Shown here: positions 1 through 7,999 of the stretch, one piece after another | Layout: each line of letters opens with the position of its first letter | Numbering within the stretch: position 1 is the first letter of the stretch | Assembly (NCBI GenBank): GCA_028288165.1 | Contig: JAQBOG010000003.1 | Span: 35,993 to 99,992 of the forward strand | Length of the DNA: 64,000 nt | Source: Sphingobacteriales bacterium | Lineage (GTDB): Bacteria > Bacteroidota > Bacteroidia > Sphingobacteriales > Sphingobacteriaceae | Direction: 5' to 3' | Made by a program: the position numbers and the translations under genes | The notes under the pieces: model-generated | Told to the model about the DNA's origin: nothing | The model's database searches: none | The model's input: the letters and a program-made list of their open reading frames with translations, nothing else

Positions 1-291
1 GATTCTGATCAGATAACCGTTAAAACTACCTTATCTAAAGAAAAAGGAATTACTATATCCATCAAAGATGAAGGTCTTGGAATGTCAAAAGAAAATATCC
101 AAAAGGTATTTGAAAAGTTTCACCGCAATGATGAAGTAGTATTGAGCTACGCCGGATTGGGTTTGGGATTATATATTTCTTCGAAAATCATCAATGAACA
201 CGGTGGTGAAATATGGGTAGAAAGCGAAATCGATAGGGGCTCTACTTTTCACTTTTCTATTCCAGTTGCAGAAAGCAGAGTCGCCGTTTAA
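1..291 (+). CDS. Sensor histidine kinase, C-terminal fragment
   Basis: The frame is open from base 1, so the gene starts upstream of the window and only the last 96 residues are present. They form the C-terminal half of a HATPase_c domain. DEGLGM is the G1-like ATP-lid motif, GLGLGLYISSKII is the G2 box, and the end GGEIWVESEIDRGSTFHFSIP is typical of the kinase core. No receiver domain follows, so the protein ends as a classical membrane or cytoplasmic kinase. The stimulus and partner regulator cannot be inferred from this piece. It is convergent with the carbonic anhydrase gene, with only 8 bp between the stop codons. Confidence 0.9.
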   Translation, partial: DSDQITVKTTLSKEKGITISIKDEGLGMSKENIQKVFEKFHRNDEVVLSYAGLGLGLYISSKIINEHGGEIWVESEIDRGSTFHFSIPVAESRVAV

Positions 292-299
292 AACTCCTA

Positions 300-950
300 T
301 TATTTTATTATTTCTTTAGGGCTGTACCTATAAACCTGGTCTAGATGGGCAGAACTATTTATAGAGCAATTCAAGTCGTCAATTAAGCCAGTTCCTAAGG
401 TGTAAACCCAGCCATGGATATAGGGATATTCGCCTTTATCCCATTCTTCTTGGATAAAAGATACCATAGACAGGTTGTTTACTTGCTCTTTCACGTTTAA
501 CTCAACATATCTTCTCGCTCTTTCAGTTTCATCTTCAATTGCATCTAATTCTGATTTATGCAAGCGGTAAACATCTTTGATATGAACCAGCCAATTATCT
601 AAAAAGCCAAAGTGTTCATTACTCATAGCAGCAAGAATTCCGCCGCATCCGTAATGGCCACAAACAATTATATGATTCACTTTCAACACCTTAACAGCGT
701 AATGAACTACGCTCAATAAATTTGAATCAGTATGTATCACCATGTTAGCTATATTCCTTTGTACGAATATAGATCCTGGTGAAGAATTGGTAATCTCGGT
801 TGAAGGAACACGACTATCTGAGCAGCCTATCCATAAAAATTTTGGAGATTGGCCTTTTTCAAGTTTCGAAAAGAAATCTGGATTTGCTTCCAGGGATTTT
901 TCAACCCAATCTTTATTTCCTTTCAGTAGTTCGGATATAGTTTCGGCCAT
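300..950 (-). CDS. Beta-class carbonic anhydrase
   Basis: Interconverts CO2 and bicarbonate in the cytoplasm, supplying bicarbonate for carboxylases. The 216-residue length fits the family. The zinc site is complete: Cys43 in CSDSRVP, with the Asp45-Arg47 dyad, and His99 and Cys102 in HYGCGG. The start at 950 is the only ATG that keeps the N-terminal helix before the zinc site. There is no signal peptide. The gene reads leftward with its own roughly 450-bp upstream gap. I assign the family with confidence; the physiological substrate flow is not visible from the sequence. Confidence 0.96.
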   Translation of the reverse strand: MAETISELLKGNKDWVEKSLEANPDFFSKLEKGQSPKFLWIGCSDSRVPSTEITNSSPGSIFVQRNIANMVIHTDSNLLSVVHYAVKVLKVNHIIVCGHYGCGGILAAMSNEHFGFLDNWLVHIKDVYRLHKSELDAIEDETERARRYVELNVKEQVNNLSMVSFIQEEWDKGEYPYIHGWVYTLGTGLIDDLNCSINSSAHLDQVYRYSPKEIIK

Positions 951-1406
951 AATTTAAAATATTTTAACTGATTGCTTTTACCCCGATTTAATGGATATTT
1001 AACAATAGAAAATTAGTATAAATAATCTGTCAAGGGCTAAAAGTAGTAAAAAAATAGTTTCCTAAGTGTTGAATTCAATTGTTTAAAGCTGTTTTTTGAT
1101 TAATTTAAATCTAAGTCTAATCGATATGTAGCCTTTTGATGTGATTCGCCCTTCTTATCTAAATGTCCGTCTAAAATAGTCATCGATACTGACAAAAATG
1201 ACTACAAACAAATTGTCTATAGTTCATTTTTTCCCTAATTGTTTGACGTCACTCAATTGTTACATTGTCAATATGTCCATGCACTTGTCTAATGAACAGT
1301 ATTTTTTCACAACCAGTAAAAGTTACATTGTAACAGGTACTTGTTTAAAGGTTTGGTTTGATAAATGCTTAAGACTGATGCCTGTAAAAAATTAAAAGAA
1401 GACACA
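951..1406. other. Intergenic region, no gene supported
   Basis: AT-rich gap between the divergently read carbonic anhydrase and a small gene. An open frame runs at 1198-1395 but its translation has no signal peptide, domain or biased composition, and I do not accept it. A loose inverted pair TAGTCAT/ATGACTA lies near 1176-1203. No convincing paired -33/-7 promoter was found. Confidence 0.5.
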
Positions 1407-1640
1407 ATGAACTCTTTAACAGTTAATTACCACAATCAGACCATTCCTGTAAGAATAGGTTGTTTAGAAGATGATAACAAAGGATCTGTGTATTTGTGTT
1501 GTTTGCCGAGATCTAAAACATTTGAAATGGAATACGATTATTTAGCCGGGAGCTGGTATAAAGTTCAAGGCTGCGAAGTTGATGAAGAACTGGTTAAAGA
1601 AATCGGCTTTAAGTATCTCGATTTACTATCTCAAAACTAA
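1407..1640 (+). CDS. Hypothetical 77-residue protein
   Basis: I do not recognise this protein. I prefer the ATG at 1407 over the upstream in-frame ATG at 1365, because the extra 14 residues (MLKTDACKKLKEDT) look like untranslated leader and a purine-rich stretch AAAAGAAG lies just before 1407. The product is small, acidic and soluble, with a predicted beta-rich start (LTVNYHNQTIPVRIG) and a CC pair in YLCCLP. There is no signal peptide or membrane segment. It stands alone, with long gaps on both sides. Function unknown. Confidence 0.55.
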   Translation: MNSLTVNYHNQTIPVRIGCLEDDNKGSVYLCCLPRSKTFEMEYDYLAGSWYKVQGCEVDEELVKEIGFKYLDLLSQN

Positions 1641-2068
1641 TCGTCCTCTTTCTGTAAATTTCCATAACCCCTAACCGAGACTGATAGCTCTTCGCTTAGG
1701 TAGCATATGATGTTATATGGTATTGCTGTGAATAGAAGCAAAGACATGAATTCGTTGTCTTTCTCGGCAATGTGTCTTGACATGCAATTAGTTTCTGGTC
1801 TATTGATAACTTCTTAAATAGTTGCATGGACTTTCTTAAACGGTTAAAAAATAATATTCCACGTGTATTTCCGTTAAAACGGTTGTTTATTAACGTATTA
1901 GCTTAAATATTCTGCCTGTTCGGGCAAGATCTGAGGAGTTAATTTCACCACTTATTTTCTCATGTTATAATCTTATCTTTCGACCCGATATCTTTATAAG
2001 ATTAATATTTACAGGTTGACTAAACATCAGCAAAAGAGCAGTGCTACTATTAGCACCAATAACCATTC
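1641..2068. other. Intergenic region, no gene supported
   Basis: A 428-bp AT-rich stretch upstream of the hydrolase gene. No open frame longer than about 50 codons with gene-like features was seen. TATCTTTC at about 1974 resembles the -7 box TAnnTTTG with one mismatch, but I see no -33 partner at the expected distance. Confidence 0.4.
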
Positions 2069-3382
2069 ATGAAAAAAATATTTTTAGTATTAATCGCCTT
2101 ATTTTATGCTACGGCGTCATTTTCTCAAGGAATCCTAAACCTTTTTACCAAATCTGATGAATTCTTTCAGTTGATGAAAGAAGAAAGGTTTGTGGATGCC
2201 CAGAGCTATTTCGATGAAAGCGTGAAAGCGCAGATTGAACCTGCAAGTTTGAAATTATTATGGACCCGCTTAAGTGTTGGTCTTGGCGACTTTACCTCCA
2301 TAGACATTAGCCAGAATAAAAAACAGGGCGAACTAAGTATCGTAGTTTTAGAGGGAATATTTACCAAGGGTACTCAAGGGTTTAATTTAGTATTTAACGA
2401 ACAGGAGAAGCTGGTTGGACTGTTTTTAACGCCTAAAACAAATGTAGTATCCTATCAAAAGCCTTTGTATGCAGATTCAGCGTTATACAATGAGAAAGAG
2501 ATCTATGTGTCATCAGGCAATCATAAATTGGTAGGCTTATTAACCACTCCTAAAACCGGGACTAATTTTCCAGTAGTTGTTTTGGTTCATGGATCAGGCC
2601 CTGCAGATATGGATGAAACAATTGGGGCAACAAAACCTTTTAAAGATCTTGCCGCAGGCCTTGCCGCAAAGGGTATTGCCACCGTTAGATATGTAAAACG
2701 AACTATGATCTACCAAGGGGAATTCGGTGGAGTATTTACCGTAAAAGAAGAGGTATTAGATGATGCCCTGGCTGCTGTCAATCTAACGAAAACCATTACA
2801 GAGGTTGATAAAAAACAAATTTATTTAATGGGGCATAGCCTTGGCGGGATGCTAGCTCCGAAGTTGGCAACCATTGTTCCAGATATAAAAGGGCTTATTT
2901 TTGCCGCTGCTCCGGCCAGAAAACTAACAGACTTAATGGTTGAACAAAACAGATACTTTTTTGAACGTTCAGGTGATACCTCAAAAGCAGGCAAAGAACA
3001 ATTGGAAAGTGTATTACAACAAATAGAAAAAACCAGGATATCTAAAATTGGAAATTTAAAGGCTGACTCTTTACTGTTGGGGATACCTGCTGCTTACTGG
3101 GTAGATTTGAACCAATATGATCAGGTAAATACGGCCAAAAAATTAAGTCAACGCATGTTATTTATACAGGGAGGATTTGATTCCCAAGTATCGGTTCAGG
3201 ATTTCAATATTTGGAAAGCAGGATTAGTGAAAAACAAAAATGCCAGCTTTAAACTTTATCCTGAATTAAATCACTTGCTCACTGCGCAAACAGAAAAAGG
3301 TAACGTGGCTCAATATCAGGTTCCAGCCAATGTGTCAAAAGCCCTAATTGATGACATAGCTTTCTGGATAAAAAGTAAATAG
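2069..3382 (+). CDS. Secreted alpha/beta hydrolase with N-terminal DUF3887-like domain
   Basis: Probable extracytoplasmic esterase or acyl hydrolase. Residues 1-19 are a signal peptide ending TASFSQG. Residues about 25-120 resemble the DUF3887 NTF2-like domain that precedes many alpha/beta hydrolases. Residues about 140-437 are the hydrolase fold. It has oxyanion-loop motif VHGSGP, nucleophile elbow GHSLGG (Ser near residue 257), acid in GGFDSQV (Asp near 371) and catalytic His in ELNHLL (near 401). The length of 437 residues fits this two-domain architecture. The rhodanese-like gene follows after 3 bp, so the two are probably cotranscribed. The natural substrate is unknown. Confidence 0.88.
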   Translation: MKKIFLVLIALFYATASFSQGILNLFTKSDEFFQLMKEERFVDAQSYFDESVKAQIEPASLKLLWTRLSVGLGDFTSIDISQNKKQGELSIVVLEGIFTKGTQGFNLVFNEQEKLVGLFLTPKTNVVSYQKPLYADSALYNEKEIYVSSGNHKLVGLLTTPKTGTNFPVVVLVHGSGPADMDETIGATKPFKDLAAGLAAKGIATVRYVKRTMIYQGEFGGVFTVKEEVLDDALAAVNLTKTITEVDKKQIYLMGHSLGGMLAPKLATIVPDIKGLIFAAAPARKLTDLMVEQNRYFFERSGDTSKAGKEQLESVLQQIEKTRISKIGNLKADSLLLGIPAAYWVDLNQYDQVNTAKKLSQRMLFIQGGFDSQVSVQDFNIWKAGLVKNKNASFKLYPELNHLLTAQTEKGNVAQYQVPANVSKALIDDIAFWIKSK

Positions 3383-3385
3383 ATT

Positions 3386-3859
3386 ATGAAAGTTATAATA
3401 GCACGTATTTCATTTACATTTCTGATGGTGCTTTTCGGGTTTTTCGTAAAAGCTCAAATTCCGTCGTTACAGCAAAAAACATTGCAAGCTAATCCATGGG
3501 CTGAAAGTCAAGTAATTCAGCCTGCTAGCTTAGCAGCTATTATAAAAGATCCTCAAGCAGCAAAGCCGTTGATTTTTAATATTGGTGTAGTTGAAGATAT
3601 TAAAGGAGCTATTAAACTTGGCGCAGCAAGTGAAAAAGAAAACCTGGCTTTGCTAAAGAAGAAACTTAAAGATTTGCCTGCTAATAGTTTCATCGTTTTT
3701 TATTGCGGATGTTGCCCGTTTAGCAAATGCCCGAATGTACGCCCGGCATTTACAATGTTGAAGGATATGGGCTTTACAAATGCCAAATTGCTGAACCTCG
3801 AAACAAACATCAAAACTGATTGGATCAGTAAAGGATATCCCCTTGCAAAAGATAAATAA
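3386..3859 (+). CDS. Exported rhodanese-like domain protein
   Basis: A 157-residue protein with an N-terminal hydrophobic signal segment (ISFTFLMVLFGFFVKAQ, cleavage after about residue 23). Its single domain resembles a rhodanese fold. FNIGVVEDIKGAIKLGA corresponds to the usual D-R/I-GH region, and the active-site loop is YCGCCPFSKCPNVRPAF near residues 106-122. Several cysteines (CxCC..C) occupy the loop where rhodaneses carry one, which suggests thiol-redox or sulfur-transfer chemistry; this is an inference. It follows the hydrolase gene at 3 bp, so the two are probably translated from one mRNA in the periplasm-targeted set. Confidence 0.78.
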   Translation: MKVIIARISFTFLMVLFGFFVKAQIPSLQQKTLQANPWAESQVIQPASLAAIIKDPQAAKPLIFNIGVVEDIKGAIKLGAASEKENLALLKKKLKDLPANSFIVFYCGCCPFSKCPNVRPAFTMLKDMGFTNAKLLNLETNIKTDWISKGYPLAKDK

Positions 3860-3919
3860 ATCTGAGATTAGGAGTAAGCATAATGTTTTAGAGCGTTCGG
3901 TATATTGACCAATTAAAAA

Positions 3920-3927
3920 TAGGTTTG
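3920..3927 (+). promoter_or_regulatory. Candidate -7 box of the Ter operon
   Basis: TAGGTTTG matches the Bacteroidetes -7 consensus TAnnTTTG exactly, 40 bases before the first gene of the Ter operon. The nearest TTG upstream is only 13 bases away, closer than the usual 19-21, so the -33 element is weak or absent. Confidence 0.35.
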
Positions 3928-3967
3928 TGAAGATCGTTTACCAATCTTTATAACCTGAAATGATTAA

Positions 3968-4669
3968 ATGACCTATTATAAACATTATTCATTCGATCTG
4001 TGGTTAACGCTAATCAAATCGAACCCCCTTTTTAAAAAAGAACGGACCAAAATTTTTCATGAGCGCTTTAATCCTCATACAAAGTCATTGGATGAGGTAG
4101 CTTTGATTTTTAGGCAGGTAGATTTGATGGTTAATGCTATCAACGAAAGAACTGGTAAAAATATCGATGCCGATGAAATGTACTTGATGGTCATTAACAT
4201 GATATCAAATTTTTCAAACGATTTTAAGACAGTAGATATCGAACTGGTTTACGAAGAAATGGAGGAGTTGTTGTTTAAATACATGCCAATAATTTATTCG
4301 GATGAAACAATCAGCACCTTAGCGCATCTAAAGAAAAATGTGGCTTGTACCATCAATATATTAAGTAATACCGGCTTCATAAGAGGAAGAACATTGAGAA
4401 AAATTTTAAAGCAAATTGGACTGTCTGAGTTTTTTGACTTTCAACTATATTCTGATGAAGAGGGATTATCAAAACCCAATACTGAATTATTTAAGTTGAT
4501 GCTTCAAAGAGTTTCAGGGCTTGGAACCAACTGCTCCTTGACCGATGTTTTACATATTGGTGATAATCCAGAAGCGGATATCAAGGGAGCAGAGATTGCT
4601 GGAATACATGGCTTACTCATTAATTCAAATAATGTATCTATCAACACTTTAATATGCCAACAGCCTTAA
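3968..4669 (+). CDS. HAD-superfamily phosphatase of the Ter operon
   Basis: Cytoplasmic phosphohydrolase of 233 residues. Motif I is FDLWLTL, with nucleophile Asp10; the +2 Asp is Trp, as in several HAD subgroups. Motif II is LSNTGF, motif III Lys lies in LSKPNTELF, and motif IV is HIGDNPEADIKGA. An alpha-helical cap lies between motifs I and II. The gene opens the Ter operon and overlaps the next gene by 16 bp, implying translational coupling. HAD plus phosphoribosyltransferase pairs are known companions of TerD genes and have been proposed to make or process a nucleotide-like metabolite. The substrate is not known. Confidence 0.88.
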   Translation: MTYYKHYSFDLWLTLIKSNPLFKKERTKIFHERFNPHTKSLDEVALIFRQVDLMVNAINERTGKNIDADEMYLMVINMISNFSNDFKTVDIELVYEEMEELLFKYMPIIYSDETISTLAHLKKNVACTINILSNTGFIRGRTLRKILKQIGLSEFFDFQLYSDEEGLSKPNTELFKLMLQRVSGLGTNCSLTDVLHIGDNPEADIKGAEIAGIHGLLINSNNVSINTLICQQP

Positions 4670-5493
4670 CATATTCGCTACACAAAATTAAAGATTCGGT
4701 TAATTTTGGGTTTAGTCCTCAAGATTATAGCAGATTTAAATTTGGTGATGATGCCGTTTCAAAATCGTTTGGGATAAATCTGGCAGACGGTTTCATTCAA
4801 GAATATTTAAAGCTTAATCCTATTAATAAACAAATTGTAGTTATATCAAGCCCGTATTCTTTTATACCAACAGCTACCTTTGCTATGAAAAATTATTTTG
4901 TTTTTCATCTGAACCGGTGGTTAGCAGAACATGGTTTTCCGGTAGTTCAGGAAGCTAAAGTTCATAGAACAGTAACGTATAAAGAAGATTATGGGGAACT
5001 GGATGCAGAGCAGCGGATTAATTTGATCAGTAATGATTCCTTTCAGATTGATAAGGAATTTTTGGTTGGTAAAACATTGATTTTTTTAGATGATATCCGC
5101 ATTACTGGAAGCCATGAAAGAATGATTTTAAAGATGGTTGATGAGTATCAGTTGCAAAACGATATTCACATGTTATATTTTGCAGAATTGGTGAATAATG
5201 CAATCCATCCGAACATTGAGAACCATTTAAATTATTTTGATGTAAAGTCGGTTTTTGATTTGGAGGATATTATTGAAAGCGGCAACTTTAGCATCAATAC
5301 CCGGATAGTGAAGTACATACTAAATACAAATGCCGAGAGCTTTTTAATATTCTTAAATAATCAAACAGATCAATTTATAAATCTGTTGTATAATATGGCA
5401 CTTGGGAATAGCTATCATACGATTGAAGCTTATGCAAATAATCTTAATTTGATTAAAAAACAGTTAAACGTAAATAATTATAAATTAGCATAA
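4654..5493 (+). CDS. Phosphoribosyltransferase-domain protein of the Ter operon
   Basis: A 279-residue soluble protein. The central region carries a PRPP-binding signature, LIFLDDIRITGSHE (near residues 142-155): hydrophobic strand, two acidic residues, then the TGS/T loop. This places it in the phosphoribosyltransferase-like group found beside terD genes. The remaining N- and C-terminal parts, including a helical tail with LNTNAESFLIFLNNQ, match nothing I can name. It starts inside the end of the HAD gene and stops 1 bp before terD, so the three are coupled. Probable role: transfer to or from a ribose-5-phosphate, together with the HAD enzyme. Confidence 0.8.
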   Translation: MPTALTYSLHKIKDSVNFGFSPQDYSRFKFGDDAVSKSFGINLADGFIQEYLKLNPINKQIVVISSPYSFIPTATFAMKNYFVFHLNRWLAEHGFPVVQEAKVHRTVTYKEDYGELDAEQRINLISNDSFQIDKEFLVGKTLIFLDDIRITGSHERMILKMVDEYQLQNDIHMLYFAELVNNAIHPNIENHLNYFDVKSVFDLEDIIESGNFSINTRIVKYILNTNAESFLIFLNNQTDQFINLLYNMALGNSYHTIEAYANNLNLIKKQLNVNNYKLA

Positions 5494-5494
5494 T

Positions 5495-6049
5495 ATGGCA
5501 ATTAACTTGCAAAAAGGGCAGCGTGAAGCTATTAATGCCCCGAAGTTTACAATTGGTTTAGGTTGGGATACCAACACGTCGTCCACAGGATCAAGCTTTG
5601 ATTTGGATGCATCGGTGTTTATATTAGGAGAGAATAAAAAGCTCCTTACAGATGAGCATTTAGTATTCTATAATAATTTGAAATCTCCTGACGGTGCAGT
5701 GGAACATACGGGTGATAATTTAACTGGTGATGGTGCTGGTGATGATGAGCAAGTTTTGGTAGATCTTTCAAAAATTTCTGATTTAGCAACGGAGATTTGT
5801 GTGGTAGTAACCATTCATGATGCAGAAACCCGGAAGCAAAATTTTGGACAGGTAAGAAATTCGTTTGTACGGGTTTTTGATTCTGTGACGAATGAGGTAG
5901 TTCTTAAATACGAGCTTGAAGAAGATTTTTCAATAGAAACCGCTGTAGAATTCGGAAGAATTTACAAACGTGAAGGTAAATGGAAATTTGAAGCAGTTGG
6001 TGTGGGAATGAAAGGTGGCTTGCAAGATTATTTGAATAAATATAATTAG
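5495..6049 (+). CDS. terD: TerD-family stress protein (first copy)
   Basis: A 184-residue calcium-binding beta-sandwich protein linked to tellurite, phage and oxidative-stress tolerance. Family signatures are present in order: IGLGWDTN, FDLDASVFIL, FYNNLKSPDGAVEHTGDN, GDGAGDDEQVLVDL and a C-terminal WKFEAVGVGM. The Asp-rich loops at residues about 65-90 are the usual Ca2+ ligands. It begins 1 bp after the phosphoribosyltransferase gene. It shares the first ten residues (MAINLQKGQR) with the second TerD, but the codons differ throughout that stretch. The similarity is therefore old protein-level conservation and not recent gene conversion. Confidence 0.96.
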   Translation: MAINLQKGQREAINAPKFTIGLGWDTNTSSTGSSFDLDASVFILGENKKLLTDEHLVFYNNLKSPDGAVEHTGDNLTGDGAGDDEQVLVDLSKISDLATEICVVVTIHDAETRKQNFGQVRNSFVRVFDSVTNEVVLKYELEEDFSIETAVEFGRIYKREGKWKFEAVGVGMKGGLQDYLNKYN

Positions 6050-6072
6050 ATTTTAACACGTAGAAAAGGTTT

Positions 6073-6177
6073 GCGTGAGGGATTGCAGTGAAAATCCTTT
6101 TTTTGTCATCTTGAGCGCAGTCGAAAGGCGACAAAAAAAGATTGAAACGAAAAGCCCGACCCTCTTGGGACACGTCC
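6073..6177 (+). repeat. Structured intergenic repeat, copy A (inside Ter operon)
   Basis: Begins GCGTGAGGGATTG and ends GGGACACGTCC; the ends can pair (GCGTG with CACGT). The core contains TGTCATCTTGAGCG and AGTCGAAAGGCGACA, forming a second stem (TTTTTTGTC with GACAAAAAA). It combines the GCGTG-type ends with the TGTCATC-type core. It fills almost the whole gap between the two terD genes. Confidence 0.85.
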
Positions 6178-6202
6178 AAAACTATATTTAACTTAACAAA
6201 AA

Positions 6203-6817
6203 ATGGCAATAAATCTTCAAAAAGGACAACGTATAAATCTTGAAAAAAGTAACGGGAGCAAGCTGCAAACAGTTTGTGTTGGTATAAATTGGGGTGCAAT
6301 TGAGAAAAAAGGATTATTTGGTTTTGGATCAAGCAAAGAAGCGGTTGATTTGGATGCAAGTTGTGCTTTGTTCAATGATTCGAAACAACGGGTTGATGTA
6401 GTATATTTCGGTAACTTAAAATCGAAAGACGGTGCAGTAAAACATAGTGGTGATGATTTAACCGGCGATATGGGAGGCGATGATGGTTTGGATAATGAAG
6501 TAATTACGCTTGATTTTTCGACTTTAAATGCATCAGTGTCTTACGTGGCTTTTGTTTTAAACAGCTTTCGTGGACATGATTTTGGCACCATTCCATTTGC
6601 ATCCATTCGCATATATGAAGGTACTCCTAAACGAGTGAATGAAGTTTTCGCTACATATGACATTGCAAAAGGAGCGGGTTTCGCAGGCCATACTTCTATG
6701 GTATTAGGCGTTTTTTATAAAAAGAACGGCGACTGGAAATTTAATGCAATAGGAGAGCCTACAAAAGACAAAAAATTAGAAGAAACCATTAACACAGTGG
6801 GTAATCAATACTTGTAA
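6203..6817 (+). CDS. terD: TerD-family stress protein (second copy)
   Basis: A 204-residue TerD paralogue. Signatures: VGINWGAI, VDLDASCALFN, YFGNLKSKDGAVKHSGDD, GDMGGDDGLDNEVITLDF and WKFNAIGEP. Compared with the first copy it has a roughly 12-residue insert (KKGLFGFGSSKEA) after the first strand. The extra inserts match the TerZ/TerX-like branch of the family, which also binds Ca2+. The gap from the first terD is 153 bp and holds a structured repeat, whereas the other genes of the operon are tightly spaced. Expression of this half may therefore be tuned separately. Confidence 0.95.
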   Translation: MAINLQKGQRINLEKSNGSKLQTVCVGINWGAIEKKGLFGFGSSKEAVDLDASCALFNDSKQRVDVVYFGNLKSKDGAVKHSGDDLTGDMGGDDGLDNEVITLDFSTLNASVSYVAFVLNSFRGHDFGTIPFASIRIYEGTPKRVNEVFATYDIAKGAGFAGHTSMVLGVFYKKNGDWKFNAIGEPTKDKKLEETINTVGNQYL

Positions 6818-6888
6818 AACACTAATGAGCATTGTTGTGGATGTTTATCTACTAAAAGCTTGTTTCAAATCAATAATCAGTAAACAAA

Positions 6889-7992
6889 ATGGAACCGAAT
6901 TCAATGAGTAACATTCCGGCACTTACTCCGGTAAAGGTGGATAAAGATGGGAATGTTGATTTAACGTCAATTACTCCAGAAGAAAAACAGAAGTATGGGG
7001 AACTTAGCAAAGAACTGGTTCCGTCTGATGTAAATTCTGTTTTAAATTACGGCGTTGAAGTGCAGAATTCAATGGAGAAGTACAGTAACGAGTTTTTAGC
7101 CTCTGTACGTACCTTTAATTCTGGTGAAGTAGGCACCTTGATTAATGATTTGCTGAGCGAGCTAAATTATATTGACGTTGATGAATTAGAGCAAGGAACT
7201 TTTAAGCAAATATTGTCCAAAATACCTTTCTTAAATAAACTGGTTATTGATACCAAAAAGCTTTTCCAAAAGTATGATACGGTAGTTGGTAACATTGATA
7301 AAATTACGACGAAAATTAAGTCGGGCCGCTTAAATTCTATTAAAGATAATAGTTCCTTGCAAACCATGTTTGATAGTAATGTGAGTTACATCAAACAAAT
7401 GGAAGATTTAATTATATCTGGTCAGTTAAAATATAATGAGCTTTCAGAGCAATTGGCTCAAATGGAAGCGAACCCGTCGGCACATAATGATTATGAAATT
7501 GCCGATTTAAGAGATTTTACCATTCGGGTTGACAAGCGTTTGGCCGATATGAAAATTGTGCGCTTTATCATGATGCAATCTCTGGCTCAAATAAGAGTTG
7601 TTCAAAACAATAATACTTCTATAGCCGAAAAGGCTCAATCAATTATTTCTACTACCATTCCGGTTTGGAAAAATCAGTTAACCATTGCTGTAGCTTTACA
7701 AAGGCAGAAGGCTAATGTAGAAATGCAGAAAAAAATATCTGATACTACAAATACCATCCTGCAAAAGAATGCGGACATGCTGAAACAAAACAGCATAGAT
7801 GTTGCGAGAGAAAATGAAAAAACGGTGGTTTCGGTAGAAACGTTGAAACGGACAACCCAATCGTTAATTGAAACGTTAAACGAGGTTAAGAAGATTCACG
7901 AGGAAGGAACCCAAAGCAGAAGGTTATTGGATACCGAATTACAATCTCTGGAAACAGAATTGAAAAAAAACGTGACGAGGATCAATGGATAA
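6889..7992 (+). CDS. TelA-like toxic-anion-resistance protein
   Basis: A 367-residue cytoplasmic, mostly helical protein of the TelA/KlaA family (toxic anion resistance; tellurite). Typical features are a long coiled-coil, the central DLRDFTIRVDKRLADMKIVRF segment, and the C-terminal stretch IISTTIPVWKNQLTIAVALQRQ with a following NADMLKQNS helix. The ORF begins MEPNSMSNIP, and either methionine could start. It ends 7 bp before the next gene. In Ter systems TelA acts with TerC and TerD at the membrane; its biochemical function is unsettled. Confidence 0.9.
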   Translation: MEPNSMSNIPALTPVKVDKDGNVDLTSITPEEKQKYGELSKELVPSDVNSVLNYGVEVQNSMEKYSNEFLASVRTFNSGEVGTLINDLLSELNYIDVDELEQGTFKQILSKIPFLNKLVIDTKKLFQKYDTVVGNIDKITTKIKSGRLNSIKDNSSLQTMFDSNVSYIKQMEDLIISGQLKYNELSEQLAQMEANPSAHNDYEIADLRDFTIRVDKRLADMKIVRFIMMQSLAQIRVVQNNNTSIAEKAQSIISTTIPVWKNQLTIAVALQRQKANVEMQKKISDTTNTILQKNADMLKQNSIDVARENEKTVVSVETLKRTTQSLIETLNEVKKIHEEGTQSRRLLDTELQSLETELKKNVTRING

Positions 7993-7999
7993 ATAACGA

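Noticed and set aside
1198..1395. Open frame of 65 codons upstream of the small 1407 gene
   Set aside because: No domain, signal peptide or ribosome-binding pattern. The translation is cysteine- and histidine-speckled with random look, and it overlaps the better start of the next gene's leader.
5904..6359. Long minus-strand frame across the terD1/terD2 gap
   Set aside because: It runs antisense to two well-supported terD genes and through repeat copy A. Its proposed protein has no recognisable features.
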